Shown: in pieces, positions 47,820 through 62,400 of the stretch | Layout of the letters: every line of letters begins with the position of its first letter | Position numbering within the stretch: position 1 is the first letter of the stretch | NCBI RefSeq assembly: GCF_000208865.1 | Contig: NC_018390.1 | Location: forward strand, 3,552,270-3,616,269 | Source of the DNA: Neospora caninum Liverpool | Taxonomy: Eukaryota; Apicomplexa; Conoidasida; Eucoccidiorida; Sarcocystidae | Length of the DNA: 64,000 bases | Direction of reading: 5' to 3' | Translations under genes and position numbers: made by a program | Notes under the pieces: model-generated | Told to the model about the DNA's origin: nothing | Databases searched by the model: none | The model's input: the letters and a program-made list of their open reading frames with translations, nothing else

Positions 47820-50800
47820 GGTGCCGCAGGCTCACCACGACAGCCCCCCTCCAGGAGAAGAAAAACGAGGAGAGAAGGAGAAAAGAAGGGAAGAAGAGGA
47901 GAGGATAGAGTGGGAAGAAAAGGAGAGGAGAAGCGGAGAAGAAGATAACTGAGATAAGAGGATGGAGAGAAGACCGACGAGGGGACGAGAGTCGGGAGAA
48001 GGTTCTTTGAAGAATGAGGAAAAGCGGAGAATGGAGAGAGAAGGCGTCGAGAGCGAAGACACACGAGAAAGACACGCGCCCGAGGACGGATGAGAAAGGC
48101 ACGTTCGTCGCTGCTCTCGTGAGATGAAAATCCTTCGAAGAGGCCTCTGAAAAAAGAGAAATCTTGGATTTTGCCCTGGCACAACTCGCCGAGATGTCGC
48201 CCTTTTTTCCCGAGAGTACTCTGCTCTTCGCTGGTGTCCCTCCTCTCTCGTTCGGAAAGACCAGTGGGAAGCGAAAGACAGGTTTCGTTCCTTGTCGTGG
48301 CTTAAGACAAACCACTCTAAAGAACCTTGCCAGGCTTTCAAAAGAGAGAAAACGAGATGCGTGGTGAGCGCTGCAATTCCTTTTTGAGGAAAAGAGCAAA
48401 GACACCGCAAGCGCCCGCCCGCGCGAAGAGTGCCGCGAGTGTGTGGCGACACACGAAGAAGTCGCCTTTCTGTTCCGGAGCGCCAAGCTGCGGAAAAAAA
48501 CGGCCACTCTGCCTCGAGAAGGAAAGGGGCTAATTCCCTTCTTTTCAGGCCTTGTCCAGAGCAGGCTGTAACTCCAAAATCGCAGTCTGAATCTGGGAAA
48601 AAAGCGAAACGCCCGGTTTGTGTGTGTCAGGCGTGCTCAGAGGAGTGTCGGGCATCGCGACAGTGGAGTCTCTCGAGGGGGGGAGACGTGCAAAGGGGAC
48701 GGGGGTTTCTGCGGTAAGAGGGGAAGGAAACGAAAGCGAAAGAAAGAGAGACGACGTTATTCAAGGGAACGGAGATGCACAGAACGTGCAGAGAAGGCGA
48801 CACAAACCAGAGCTGTGGACGAGATTAGCGGAGTCACTCTTCGACTAGACAGACAAGACACTCCAAGAGCGAGCATGTCACTACTCTTTATACACACTTG
48901 GAAAAAGAAAAGATCGAAGGATGTCTCGAAAGAGTCAGAACTTGGCAGATGTGTGTATAGATGCGACGAAGACAAAAAACCGCGCGTTTCTCAGGAGCAA
49001 CCGGTAACAGGGACCGCCTCATGTGAGGGTTCGGAGAATGGAGAGTGCAAACACAACAGATTTACGAACACGCACCTATGTATCTATATAAAGATATGCA
49101 AATAGAGAGAGAGGCAGAAAAGGGGTAAAGAAAGACGCCGAAGAAATCTCGTTGCTCATGCATACGCCATTTATATATATATATATATGTATACATATAT
49201 ATTTATATATGTTGTTTCTGTTTTCATCTGAAGCAGGCATGCTCCAGCGATGTTGCGTGACGTGGGGTGTTCTGCTGTGTGAGTTGTCTGTCTAATTACT
49301 CCGCGGAAGTTTTCCCTTTTTCTCTGCAAACGCCCAGTCAGCTTGTTGCGGAGGCCTGTGCTCTGCGTCTGTCGATTCCTGAATCCATGTATAGGCTCTC
49401 CAGCGTCGCCAGAGAAACCGCTTCCAGGGAAAAGATATCCAGAAAGCGAGAAATGGGGGGAAACCACAAGTGCCTTGCCCTCTGTCTCACCAGTTTTTCT
49501 TTGGTGCAGCTTTCGAGTGTATGCGCAGCTCGGTTCCCGATTTTTTTTGTGAATTGTTCGCCTCGCAAGTTCGCTTTCCCAAGGTGTTCCGAGACCGCCC
49601 TGCTGGCTGAGACCCACGAGAGCCGCTCGTTTGAGGCGGCCGAGTGTCTGTGGAGCTCAAAAAAATCAGGAAAAACACGCACGGCCCGAACACAGTCTGC
49701 AGGGGATTCTCCCCGTCATGCCGAGTCGCCTGTGTGACACGGATTTTCTGCGCTTCAGGTCACGGGAAAGGGACTTGTTCCCTGCTCTTCCGTTCCACAT
49801 GGGCAGTTGTGCGGCGCGTCAGCGTTCCTTCTTGCCTCTCGCTCTTGCACTTCTTGAGAGAACTCTGGGGAGAGGTCTTCTCTCGGTTGCACTGGAAATC
49901 GGTCTTTCCGACTCGCTTTCGATCACGAAAACACTCAGATCCGCAAGAAAGGAACCGAACGCCCTCTCTCTGTGGGAAGAATCGCGCGCGCCTCTACGCT
50001 CTTTTTGTACACCTCCCGCTGAGTTGCCTACGCTATAGCTAAACACGGTAGATTTCAATATCCTCCCACACTAAGACCCGTCCACATCGGCTCTGTTCTC
50101 GGCGTAGAATGTGTGAATCGCGGGGTTCACTCGATGAACAGCGAGGGAAAACGCTGCCGTGTCTCCTAACCACGATGGCCTGGACACGCAGAAAGACGCC
50201 CTTCCGTGTCCCCAAACCGCTCGGGAGGAAGAAGTCGCAACAGCGGGCTTTGTGGCAACGTCACTCCGAGTGCCGTGGCCCAGAGATGGGGCGCCTTTCT
50301 GTTCACCGACAACTCAGAGACAGGACACGCGTTCGCACCGCCGTGCACGCAGTCTCGTCGCTTTTTTTTCCCACTCAGATGCCCCGTTTTTTGCTTCAAA
50401 TGCCCGACTATAAGGCCCCCCCCCTACCCCCGGCACAGACCTATGGTCTAGCAGCGCGTTTGTATCAACCTCGGACAACGGCGGGACGCAAGAGCTCTGA
50501 CACGAACAGGACGTTCGTCCGTGCGTCGCTTGTTCGATTCTGAGAATGCCTCAAAGCAGAAATCTGCACGTGTGTTAAAGCGATGAGTATCGCGGAGTCG
50601 ACAGGGACTCGAAACACGACGACGCTGCCGGCAGAGCTACGGGCCTTCGCCCAGAGAGAAGAAAACAGAGCATTGAGTGAGTTTGCCTCGTTGGAATGGA
50701 GAAAGCCGAGCAACCCTGACAGAAGGCACTTTCCAACGCGATGCAGCGGCGCCGCCGCGATACAAACACTTTCCAGTTTCTGACCAAGCCGCTCTCACAG

Positions 50801-51381
50801 GAGCTTTGTACCTCTCTCTGATCGCATGCACATGTCGGTCCACACGCTGTTTGCTCGTAACACGAAAAAGCTGCCAGGTGTAAAGAAAGGTCCATGCGCA
50901 CAAATCATCGAAGCATGCCTTTCGAGAGACATGAACGCGCCACTGAATCCACGATTTGACCGACGAGTGGGAATGGCGACTCTTCTCTTGTCTTGTTTTT
51001 CTACAGCATCTGACTCTCTGGGGTTTTCGACGTCGAGTCGAAATCCACAGAACCCGCCCTGCCTCAGCTCCACCAGAAAACGCGATTTCTGGAACGCGGA
51101 ACCCGCCGCTGGAGTTCACGCGCTCGGAAATCCACACGCCCAGACGCAAACGCGGAATTACAGAGGGAGAGAGATCTTGTCTACACACGAAAGAAACTAC
51201 ATCCATCAATGCAGATGCATCCGAGCCTCCAAAGGTGCCGTATACCGCCCCATGCAAGCGTGTGCACACAAGCGTAGATACGTAGACACACAAATGCATA
51301 TACACAAATACATACATATGCACATGTGCAGGGTCTATATCGATGTATTTAGATATGTAGTTTTATGTGGATTTGTGGAGT
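47820..51381. other. Intergenic region between TM9 start and clathrin stop
   Basis: It holds the TM9 promoter side (both genes are on the minus strand) and the clathrin 3' UTR. Open frames up to about 280 codons occur (48507-47653 -, 51323-50637 -), but I can assign no domain or consistent exon chain. A short AT-rich repeat lies at about 49171-49210. Confidence 0.45.
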
Positions 51382-51891
51382 TTAAAAGGGAGCAAAAGGT
51401 TGTCCGAGGTTTGCAGGAGGGGCGGAGCCCATCATTCCAGCCGAGGCACCCATGGGCGGAAACGCGTTTGCCTGCGGAGTGTACGAAGGAGGCATGAGGG
51501 CGAGGCCGCCCATCCCAGGCAGCATTGTCCCTGTGGGTGGCATGTTGTAGTCCGGGACATAGTCGTTCGGTGCACTTTTCTGCTTCTCTTCTTCCTTCTC
51601 GCGAGTTTCCTCCTTCTTGTCCAAAGCGTCGACGCGTGTCGTTACTTCACGTACCACCTGAGAAGAAACATTTCATGCAGACGGCTCGTTGACACTTGTG
51701 CACAAAAGCTGACAGCTGTACGGATGGTGACGAAGAGCAGAGAGAGAACAAAGAGAACAAGGGATTCAGACAGGCGGGCGCGCACCAAGCGTCGATAGCG
51801 CGAACGAAAATCAACGGACTCAAGGACACTTCGCTGAACCAAAACGTTCATATCAAAATATACATAAACCGCCAAAAGATATATGTCACGC

Positions 51892-51929
<38 letters not shown>

Positions 51930-54900
51930 GAGCGTAGCGCTCTCTATACCTTTCCCTCCATAGCTCTATATCTCTTATCACTATATATATATATATAGAG
52001 AGAGAGATGAAGAGAAGAGAAAATCCGACAAGGATTATTTTTCGCGCACCTGAATGAGGAAAGGCATACAGTAGTCCATGCACTTGTGTCGCCAGGCGAG
52101 CTCGAGAGCAACGTCGGGCTTCACCAGAGGATAGCAGGCGTATAGGCACGCTGCGAATCCCGCTGGGTCTTCCAGATCGGAAAGGAAGAATCTGCGAAAA
52201 AAACGTCACCAAGGCACATTTGTCAGTCCCGAATTTCCTAAAAAAGATTCACCCAACGCACCAAACGTAAACAGACCCACAGATATACCTACAAGTACCC
52301 AAAGAATTATATATGGATGTACATATAGGTATATGCTTACGTACATATAAATATGTATAGATACAAGTACGCATATACAGAATACACGTGGAATGGCGAA
52401 CTCCCTCAGTTTCTGCAGCAAGTGCCTTTGAACAGAATGGTTTTCGTCTTCCTCTTGATCAGGAGACCGGAACGAGACCGGATTTTCCCTGAGAGGGATT
52501 ACAAACCTCTAACGCGCAACTTTAAGGACCATGCGCCGCGAAAACGCATCGCGAAGAAAGGCAACAAAAACTTCCGCCGCGCTCTTTCCCGCGGGGGTTT
52601 GCGCACGCACTGGAGAAGGATTTCTTACCGCAAGAGGTCTCCGACGAGTTGCGAGTTGCCTGAATCCCGAGCTGCGTCGATGGCGTCTTGGTACTGGCGA
52701 TCACGCTTCGAGAGTTCAATCGCCTGTTTGAATTTTCTGTTCTTCTTGAAGAGCAGAGCCGACAACCTGCAAACAGCGTTGGAAGAAAACGAAACCGACA
52801 TCTGCGAAACGCCACCTCCATTCCCCGGCCGTCGAGAAAAAGTTCTTCCTCAACCCGCGCCCTCGCATGCATCTCCGTTTTCACAGTCCGTCTCGATTCG
52901 CACACATCGAACACCACACGCCGCCTCTCGACCTGCACAAGCTTTCCGGCTCTCCAGAGAGTGTCGAGCGCATCTGCGACCTGGCCTACCGTCTCATTTC
53001 GACGCGAGGGTGGTTCTCCAGGGTTTGCGCGAGAGCGAGTTGGTCAAAATTGTCGTATTCGAGGATGCTTTCTCGGAGACCGTCCACGTCTTCGCCCTCC
53101 ACCAACAACTCGTTGACTGCTTCGTTCACGGCTGTGATGTTCAGGTGTTGAGTGTCGTGCAAGTATTTCTCCACAACGGCGAGGTGTCCGGCCTTCCTGA
53201 CGTGCTGAACGACGCGCGAGTGATCCAGCTTCTTCTCCAAAGACTTGAGCAGCAAACAGAGTTGCAGCGGATGGTACTCCAAGTAAAAGCTGATCGCGCG
53301 GTAAAACAAGTCGCTGTTCGACACCTTTTGCAGAATCTGCAGAGAGACCAAAAGCGAACGCAGAACGCGTGGCGACACGCATGCAAACACATGCAAACGA
53401 GAGATACTCACAAACGCACCTCTCCACCGACATAGAGGCGGATAGATATACACATACGCATATATGCACCGGTGTCTGTGTATGGATTTGGGCGTTTATT
53501 GCAGATTCATCTACACAAACGGCGATTTTTGCATTGATTCGAACACCGTTTACACGACCAAAAACGATCTCACACTTGATGTACACGCAGCCTTTAGCTG
53601 CTCATATTTTTTTTTATATATATGCATACATGGAAAGCGACAACACGCCTTTGCACCCTTCATCTATACACACACATGTATAGGTGGGAGTTTGTGCTTA
53701 TTTAGGTGCACGGGTTTTTGGTCTGGGGATTCGGAAAGGCGTCGCGGCGTGACGCGGAAAACTTTTCGATTTCGTTACCTGGACAAAGAGCTCGTGAGTC
53801 CACGCTGCAGGGTGCATGATGAGGCAGTTCGCCGCTTGTTCGTATTCATCGTAGTTCATGTGGAGATACACTGCCTCCTTCCACAGATTCTGCCGTTCAC
53901 AGGCTCGGATCAAACGCGGAATGTTCATTCTGCCGCTGTGCTGGCGAATGTAGTCCATCAATTTGCTGCTGTCGTAGGTGGCGTAGAGGACCCCCAACTC
54001 CGTATATAAGCCGACGTGTGTGCGCTCGCCCTGCAGGCCTTGCTCCTGGCGTGTAAAGTCGAAGAGCCAAAGATAACCCATGCAAGACACGCAATCCAAA
54101 ACCTCCCCAAGTCCTCAGGATCTCCACCCACATATGCACACATTCAAGTAGAGATACGTACCTATCTCCACACACATTCCACATGTATATATATATATAT
54201 ATATATATTTATACATATATAGGTGCATACGTATAGCTGAAGACAGCGGGATGCACAGAGATGGAGCTGGACACGCAGACGTCGAAAGGCACTCAGAGAC
54301 GCACTCTGCAGAGATTTATGCGGGTGGAAGCAGACACATTTCTCTCTGTGTGGATTAGAAAACGGATGCATGCACAGACAGGACGGAGACGGTGGTTCCG
54401 GGGACTGCCACCCTGGTTTTTCACGCGGCGGGCTTCACTGGTGGAGTAGCCAATCTCTTTGCTTTTTACACAATCTTTTCGCTCTTTTCAGACGACCCTG
54501 CACTGAGAACAGGACGCACCAAGAGCTCGATGAGTTCCTTGAAGAGGCAGAGTTGTTCGTATCTTTCGATCAGGCTGTCCAGATGGTCTGGGTGCACAAT
54601 GAGACTCAAGGCGGCGGTGTGCGCGAACTTGATCTCGCCCTTGCTCAGAGCCGCGAACGCTACTTCCTTCCACGTTTTCGGGTTCTTCGCCTTCCGCGCG
54701 GCGTCCACAGAGGCCGCAAAATCCTCCAAGCACACGAAGCAGCTTGCCAGCTTCGAGTAGTTCGGCAAAGACGCATACAGAAGCTTGGCTGCCTGGAAGG
54801 TCGAAAAACACATCCAATCCCAAAACCCGAGACGCAGATGCAACGCGCAAACCACGTTCACACGCACAGATACAAACTATCTATGTCTAGAGACACCCAT

Positions 54901-57900
54901 ATATATACATATATATATATATATATACTTGTGTGCGCTCAGGGGTAAGCCCTGTACAGAGGGCATATATATAAATATATATAAATCCTGCGAGCTCCAA
55001 AAGCAAGAGAAGAGCGATATACTTTCACCGTAGTACATTTTCCCCAAGCTCCCTTTCACTGTATCATCGCGAGAGACGCCGTCGCGCGCCGCTTTGAATC
55101 GTCCCCCCCCCCCCCCCCTGACGGAGTCCACCTTGTTTACCCAAAACTCTTTTGCAACAGCTGTCTACCTTGTAGTGTTTTTCCTCGAAGAGTCGGTCTC
55201 CAATGGCCTGGACGTTTGCGGTGTTTGTGCCGCTGAGGAAAGTGTCCATTTCTTCGAGTCGGTCGGTTTTCGCGTAGGCGTAGACGAGCTCGGAGTCGAT
55301 CACTTGGTCCTTCACAGTGATTTTCTTGCGCGCCATGAGGAGGTAATCGACAAGGGCGTCGTAAGCGTCCGCCGCAGCGGCTGCGTCCACGACTTCCTTG
55401 TACATGTCACCGTTTCCGGCCTTCAAGAAGCTTTCAATGGCGTCTCGGACTCTCTGGTTCTTCAGCTGAGCTCGGCCCAGCTTATTCCAAACTTCCACTT
55501 CGTTGCAACGCTGCGCAAACTCGACCGCGCGCTCCAGATCCGCCTCGCCGCCCTCCTCGGCAGACTTCAACAATGTATCAGCAGCCTCTCCAAACAACCC
55601 AAACTTCTTGTAAATCGTGAACGCCTCCTCTCGCAAACCGTAGTCCATCGCCACCTACACACCCAGAGAAAAGACGCGCCACATGGAGTTCCACACACGG
55701 GATAGGAAAGAAAAAACTCACGCTTCTACATGTTATTTACACACACGCAGAGAGAGACAGAGACGAAAACGGAAAGAGAGACATAAAGATCCGCAGGTAG
55801 AAATGGTTATGTAGCGGCAGCCTCTTTCGTGAAAGACCAATGCATCGGCAACAAAACCTTCCACCGATTTACACAGCATATATATACACGTATGTGCATA
55901 GAGACCTATATTCATATATATATATATATAAGCGTTTGGTGATCTGCGGCATGTCTGTTTCGGGTACCTGCGCGACAGCGGCGCCGTCGTAGTTTTGGAG
56001 TCGGTTCACGTAGTCGATGATGCGGCTGCTGTCCGCTTTCATTGCAGTCAGGATGAGCAAGTTTTGGAGGTTTTTGTTGTTGCTGAAGTCGCTGTTGTGG
56101 AGCACGATCTTCTCGAGGAGTTCAATCAACTCGTGCGGCAGCTGTGCGTTGATGAAGGCATTCACCGCCGCCGAGACTTCGTCAGCAGAAGACGACTCTG
56201 GAAGCGCGGACGACACCACCTGATCGATCGCTTGGCGCCGGTGAGGATTTTCTTCGCGCAGCACGTAGGCCCAGAGCTCCGGCGCTTGACGCTCCACAAG
56301 GTATCTGGAAAACGTGAGGAAGAAAAGAGACAAGAAACCACACGCGAGATCTAGAAAAGAAACAGAGCCACCATCTCTCGATGCAATGCACACCCCAAAT
56401 CCATTCCTCAGCAGCGTCCTACCGTCCTTCCTCAAATGCGCACGCTTCTCACTTCGATTTTGTCTCTTCGTACTCTCCTTTCTCTCTCCCTTCTTCACCT
56501 CTCTTCTGTCTCTCCCTTCTTCACCTCCCTTCTCTCTCTTCTCCTTTCTTCTCTCTCTTTTCTTCTCCTTTCTTCTCTCTCCTCTCTGCTTTGTCTCTTC
56601 TTCTCTCTCCCTTCTCTTTTCCCTCTTCTCCTCTCCTTTCTTCTCTGCTTTACCTGGCCTGAAGTCTGAAGAGTCCGTTCTTGTTGGTGAGATCGACGAG
56701 TTGCTCATCGCATGCGCCCCACGCCCGTTTGTAGGCGGTGAACGCCAAGTGAGGGTCCCTTTCTTCGCAGTACTTCCCGACCACCAGAGAGTCATAATAC
56801 GCGTTCGTCTTCAAGAAGTTCTCTGCATCTCTAAAACGCGAAAACACGCGCACATCCCGCCTACCTCCTTGGTGTCAAGGAAATTACGCATTCAGTCAGA
56901 TCCGTCCACACATATAGACACATATATATACATGAAAATATATCCCCTCCACACCAGCATATCTCCTAATTCATACATACACGAAACGCTTGCACATCTA
57001 CAGGCTTTATCTACACACACGTAACCACACATACACGCACACACAGACATATCTGTATACTTAAAAAAATACATCGTGTGTTTGGCGCACGTGTACCTGT
57101 TTGTGTCAATGTAGATCTTTGCGAGAGCGTTGTGGACCGCGGGTTCTTGGTTGCCTTCCGCGACGCGCGCTTCGAGCCATTGAAGCAGGAGACGCAGGCG
57201 ATTTCTCTTCTCGAATTCGTCGACTAGCTGCTGCGCCGAGCAGCCGCCGCGAACGCTCTGGAGAAGATTCTTGATGAAGTCCTCAGCTGCGTCTTGGTCA
57301 ATCAGAGTCCCGATGACCAGAGGCGCGTTCGCGGAGTTGACGCGAGACACGTACACCTCGATGTACTTGAGCAGAGAGTTCTTGAACAGATACTCCGCCA
57401 ACTCCGTCACGTACCCGTGCAAATCGCACACGTATATCAGCGGTCGAGGGTCCGGAAGCTTCGCTTGCTGGAAAGGCGACAAGAAGGAAAAGGAGCACAG
57501 CATCAAGCGAAAAGGAGAAGAGCAAACCGAAAACACATGGAAAGCGCCGGAAGAAAACTAGTGTCTCACGGGGAGAGTAGCTGCCAGTAAAGTGTTCGGT
57601 GTTCATACAGGCTGTTCCACAACCGCCCATCTTCAGAGAAAATCTCCAACCTACCATACGCGCATTCAATCCATGTCCATGCATACTCACATGCAAATAC
57701 GCGTACGTCCACGTACCTCCACATGTGCATTTATATATATATATATATATGTATATATATGTATATATATGTATATGTATCTGTTTATCCACACCCTCGC
57801 CTGTGTGTGTGTATTTAAACCTCTCCTCATATATATATATATATATATGAATTGCTGAGTGCGTGTATTTTAGTTGTCGCGGTTGGTTAAACAGTCTGCT

Positions 57901-59434
57901 TTACCTTGAGGAATTCTTTGACTCTCTGTGGTTCGTAGCATTTGCTTTCTCTGCAGACGCGTTCGACTTCTTGAGTGTGGTTCAGTTTGGCTGCCGCTTC
58001 GATGTACTTGAAGTGGACTTCGGGGTCGGTGGAGAACGCGAGGATGGAGCCGAGGAAGTAGAAGATTCCCTCGAAGCTGCTGAATTTTTCAAACATTTCG
58101 ACGAGTTTCGTCGTGCCGATTTGGCCGTGGAACTTGATGGCGACGGCGACAACCGCCTGGAGGTTCTGCGACGAGCTCCGGAGCATGTCTGTGAGGATTT
58201 CGAGGCTCGCCTCCGGCGGCAAGTTCCCAAAGAACTGCTGCGTGAATTCCTGACTGATCTTCCCGCCCGACTGCAGCATGACGCGCTTGATGTCCGCGAT
58301 GTCCGTGTAGAATTCGAGCGCGCGTTGCGAGAGACCTGCCTTCTCGCAGAGCGCCGCGACTTTCGCGCGGTCAAAGTGCGTGAGCATGTCCATCTGGAAG
58401 ATCGTTTCCGCGACCTGCGGCGAATGGAGCAGATTCACTTCCAGAAGGCGCGTCTGAAGAGGGCCCTGCTCCGGTTTATTGCTCTTCAGATAGTCCAGAA
58501 GCAGCGAGGTGAACTCCTGGAACTTGCGCTGCTGCAGCAACACATCGATCACTTGGTTCACGTCGGCGAGCGGCGGCTCGGCGGACAGAAGCTGCTGCGC
58601 AAACTTGACGGCGTTCTCAGGATGGACGTTCACCAGGTTCCGCAGGAGCACAGAGTAGTCTGCCTCGAACTTGGTCTCCTTCGCGAACGCAATGATCTCG
58701 TCGAACTTCCCCAACTCTGTCAGCGCCTGCAGCACCTTCGCGCCCGCCTTCGCCTCCCGATACACCCGCACCGCCAGCTGTACGTCCAGCGTGCGCACCA
58801 CGTCCCCGAGCTCTTCGGTGCACTCCAGCTTCCCCTCGTTCAGCCACTTCTCTACAAAGTCCTTGCGACCTTGCACGGCGACCGGGCGCACGAGCTCCAG
58901 GCTCTCCACTGCGTTCAGAGTCCCGTAGTCCAACAGCGTCGAGAAATAGACCAAAATCGCGGAAGTCTGCCCCGGCTGCGTCGGCACAGACTTGAACTGC
59001 TGAATCACCTGCGCCGTGCGAAGCATCCCGCTCTTGAGCGTCGCCGCTATCCGCGCCGCCGCCTTGTAGTTCCCCGACGCAAAGTGCTGATTAAACTCCT
59101 GGACGACACAGGGAAAAGAACCACGGCGTGGAGCCGAAGAAAAAAAGCAAAGCGTGAGAGAGGACCGCGCGAGAAAAACATAGTAAGAGCCGTGAAAAAG
59201 CGCGAAACGGCCGAGAAAAAACGGGGAAACGAGCGGAACGCTCCACAGCAAAAGCGATGGCAAAAAGGTGCGCACCCGTCCAAAGAGATACAGTTCAAGA
59301 ACAAGAATGCAACTCGAATCTGCCGCTCGCCGTCAATCGAAACAAGGACACACGAAAACAGCGAGGCACACACACACATACTTATATATATACATACACA
59401 ATACATATATATATATATATATATACGCACATGC

Positions 59435-59465
<31 letters not shown>

Positions 59466-62400
59466 TGTATGTATGTATGTTTGTATGTATGTATGGACGT
59501 TTGTGTTTTGCCTTACCTGCATCAGTGTTTCTTCAGCTCCAGGGAGACCGTATCTTTTTGCGAGGCTGGTTGCCACTTGTTGTCGGTTCGGGACGTACAC
59601 GAGGGCTTGTGTGATGTACGGGATGAGCGTTTGGAGGTTGATGTTGCAGAGACAGACGAGTCCGCGCTTGTTCACTGTCAGAATGCCGCCGGTTTGCGGG
59701 GAGTCTGTGGCGAGGAAGACGGCGTCCTGCAGAATGCGGTGGCTGCGAAAAGGAAAGCAGAGCTCGAAACGCGCGAGAATGGGGAAAACTCCGGTCTCCT
59801 CCGCGACTCGCGTCGGGCTTTTAGACCCGGAAGAGCGGAATCACCCGAAAGACGACAGCGCAGAGCCGCGCTTTCCTCAGGCCGAGTGACACGGCCTCTC
59901 CGGGGAGAGCGGCGTTGCCTGGGGTCGGTGAAAGACTAGACGCGTCGCAAACTCCCAGAAAAGAAAACGCACCGGAAGAGCTCCGTTCCAGTCAGGGCGT
60001 CGAGGAGCATCAAGTAACCGCCCTTTGTGACGATGTAAACGACGCCGAATTTCTGGCTGATGTGGATCGACAGCGGGAAGTCCGTCGGAGCGTCTGCCGG
60101 CATCTGCAGGTCGACCGCAACTGCGCACGAAGAAGGAAAAGGAAAAAGAAGTCCAAAGCGGCAATGCGTCTGCGGGGAAAAGACCTGAGAAAACGGCCAC
60201 GCGAGAGTGCGCATGCACTTCCAAACAGACCATCGAAACGTGGGTCTCCACTCCTTTGCCAACTGCCTCGTTTCCCACGTCTCTTCCCCAGTTCGTAGTC
60301 CCGAGAAACAGCATTGGCAACCATACCCGATTCCCCCTAGGTCCTCTTCTCTCCACAAACCGAAGCGTCTGTCTCCTCCCTTTTGTCTGTCTTCTCGACC
60401 CGTCGGCCCTTTCCTCGTCCTCTCTGTGCGTGGTTCGCCTACGTCTCAGCGGGGTCTGTCCGCCCTCCCTAGAGGAGTAGATGTCGCGGATGTGCAGTTT
60501 GAATTCGGGCGATCCGCGCTTCTTCTCAGTGAAGCAAATGACCGGCTGCGGTCCGACAGCCTCGTCCATGACGATGTTGTTGAAGCACGCGGCGTGGCCC
60601 TCGAGCTGTTGTTGTTTCTTCAACTCCATCGAGTACAACTGCATGCTGCCGTCGATCGTCTTGCCCCCGTCCTGAACGCCAAAGAGACCAGCTGCGATGG
60701 AGATGGGCCAGGGCGAAAGACAATCCGCGGAGACTCGCACCGTTCCCCGTTCGAAACCTCCCAAACTCCAAAGGATCCAGGTGACCGTCCTGTACCGCAC
60801 CTCTTTTCTCTCCCCTCCCGCCCCCGCAAAAGACGGTCTCTGTGTCTCTGGACAGCTGCTTCTCAACGCCTGCCTTCGCCTTGCCTTCCCCGTGTGCGCC
60901 CCTCCTCTCTCTTCGTCCCTCCCCTGGCCTTCCTTCGAGTTTCTTTCCCTCCAAAAGAAGCATGCTGAGTCCACACAAGAGTTCCGGCCTCTTCCTGCAA
61001 CCCTGCCCTCCTTTCCACAAACATACTTCTACGAGATTCCCTTTCTCCAACTCGCTGGGGCGTCTGTCTGTTCCGCCCGATCTATCTGTACTTGTTTTTT
61101 TTCCTCGTTCTCTGTCTCTCCCTCCGTCGCATGATCTCTCCCCCTGTATCCTTCTCCCCCTCTCTTCCTTTTTCCCTCCGGTTCTCTTTCTTTCTCCCCC
61201 ACTCTCTTCTCTCTCTCTTTGCGTTGTTTCTGTGCGCACTTGAGTGGAGATGCCGGTGAGGATGCACCACTTGAGGTCTTTGTCGACCGCGTAGGAGATG
61301 ATCTGGACGGCGTCGGCGAGTCTGCCTTCGCGGCTGCAGATTTTCACGGGCTCGGCACTGGTCTCCGTGTTGTTCTCGCCGACAGTCCAGTGGAAAACTG
61401 TGCGGTCAGTAATGAGGGCGAGGAGGTTCGGTCCGACCCACCGCCAGTACACCACGGGTTCGCTCATCTGCGCGGTGCCCAGACGCGCCTTCGTCTCGAG
61501 GTTCAAAACCTGAATCATGTGCCCAGCCGAACCTTCCGTCTTGGCGCGTAGGGCGACGATCTTCTCGCTGGGGTGCATCAGCGCCGCCTCGGCCTGCGTT
61601 GGCTTCTTCGTGAAGGAAAAGGCCGGCAAGGAGGGCGAGACACGACCCTCCTGGACCTCGCGCACGGCCAGCGAGAAAATGTACAGCTCATTCGACTCGG
61701 TGTCCTTCACCACCAAGTTCTTGTCGCCGTGCATCGCCACATTCCCGAAGCGAAAGGAACTCGCGCTCACACCCTGGTCGGCCAGCTGAAACGAGGCATA
61801 GAGCGAAAAAGCGAGGGAAATGAGACGACAGGGAGAGGAGCAGAGAGGCGAAAGGAGAGAGGAGAGACGAGAACGGTCCAGGAAGAACAAAGGTCGCAGG
61901 AAGAAGGGAGAGTGGAGAGATCGACGGTGAAAGGAGAAGGAAACGCGGAGGAACAACCGGCGAAGGAAGCCGAGGAGAGAGCAGTCGAGACGCGAAGAGA
62001 GTGAAGACACTGACAGGGGAGCCCTCCTTTAGTGAAGCGGAAGCAAAAAAACAGCGGAAGACATTTGGAAACATTGAAACAAAAAGCCGAGCACAAAGCG
62101 CCGGGAAACAGCCTGAGACAGCGAGACGAGAGGAGGACGAGGTGACACCGCGACTGAGAGCTTCTAAAAAGAGCAGAGACGGAAGGGAGAATCACGGAGA
62201 GAAACAATGGAGCGAAAGCACGCGAGAGGAGAAAACACCATCCAGCTTGTCCATGGTGGTCCGCGGCGGAGCCCCAAGACACCGTACACATAGTGACGAG
62301 GAGAGTCAGAAGCCGAGAAGGGGAGAAGGGAAGAAAGTGGAGAGATGAAGGTTAGCAGGCGGATATAGAAATGCACACAAATGCGGCAGCCTCGTCAATG

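Noticed and set aside
54502..54519. Clathrin exon 11 continuing to the RPVLS residues
   Set aside because: No phase-0 donor follows. Ending at TTG/GTGCGT gives a join ([14 protein letters not shown]) that fits the family without an insertion.
57863..59614. 583-codon plus-strand frame
   Set aside because: It is the antisense shadow of the largest clathrin exon, whose minus-strand translation matches clathrin throughout.
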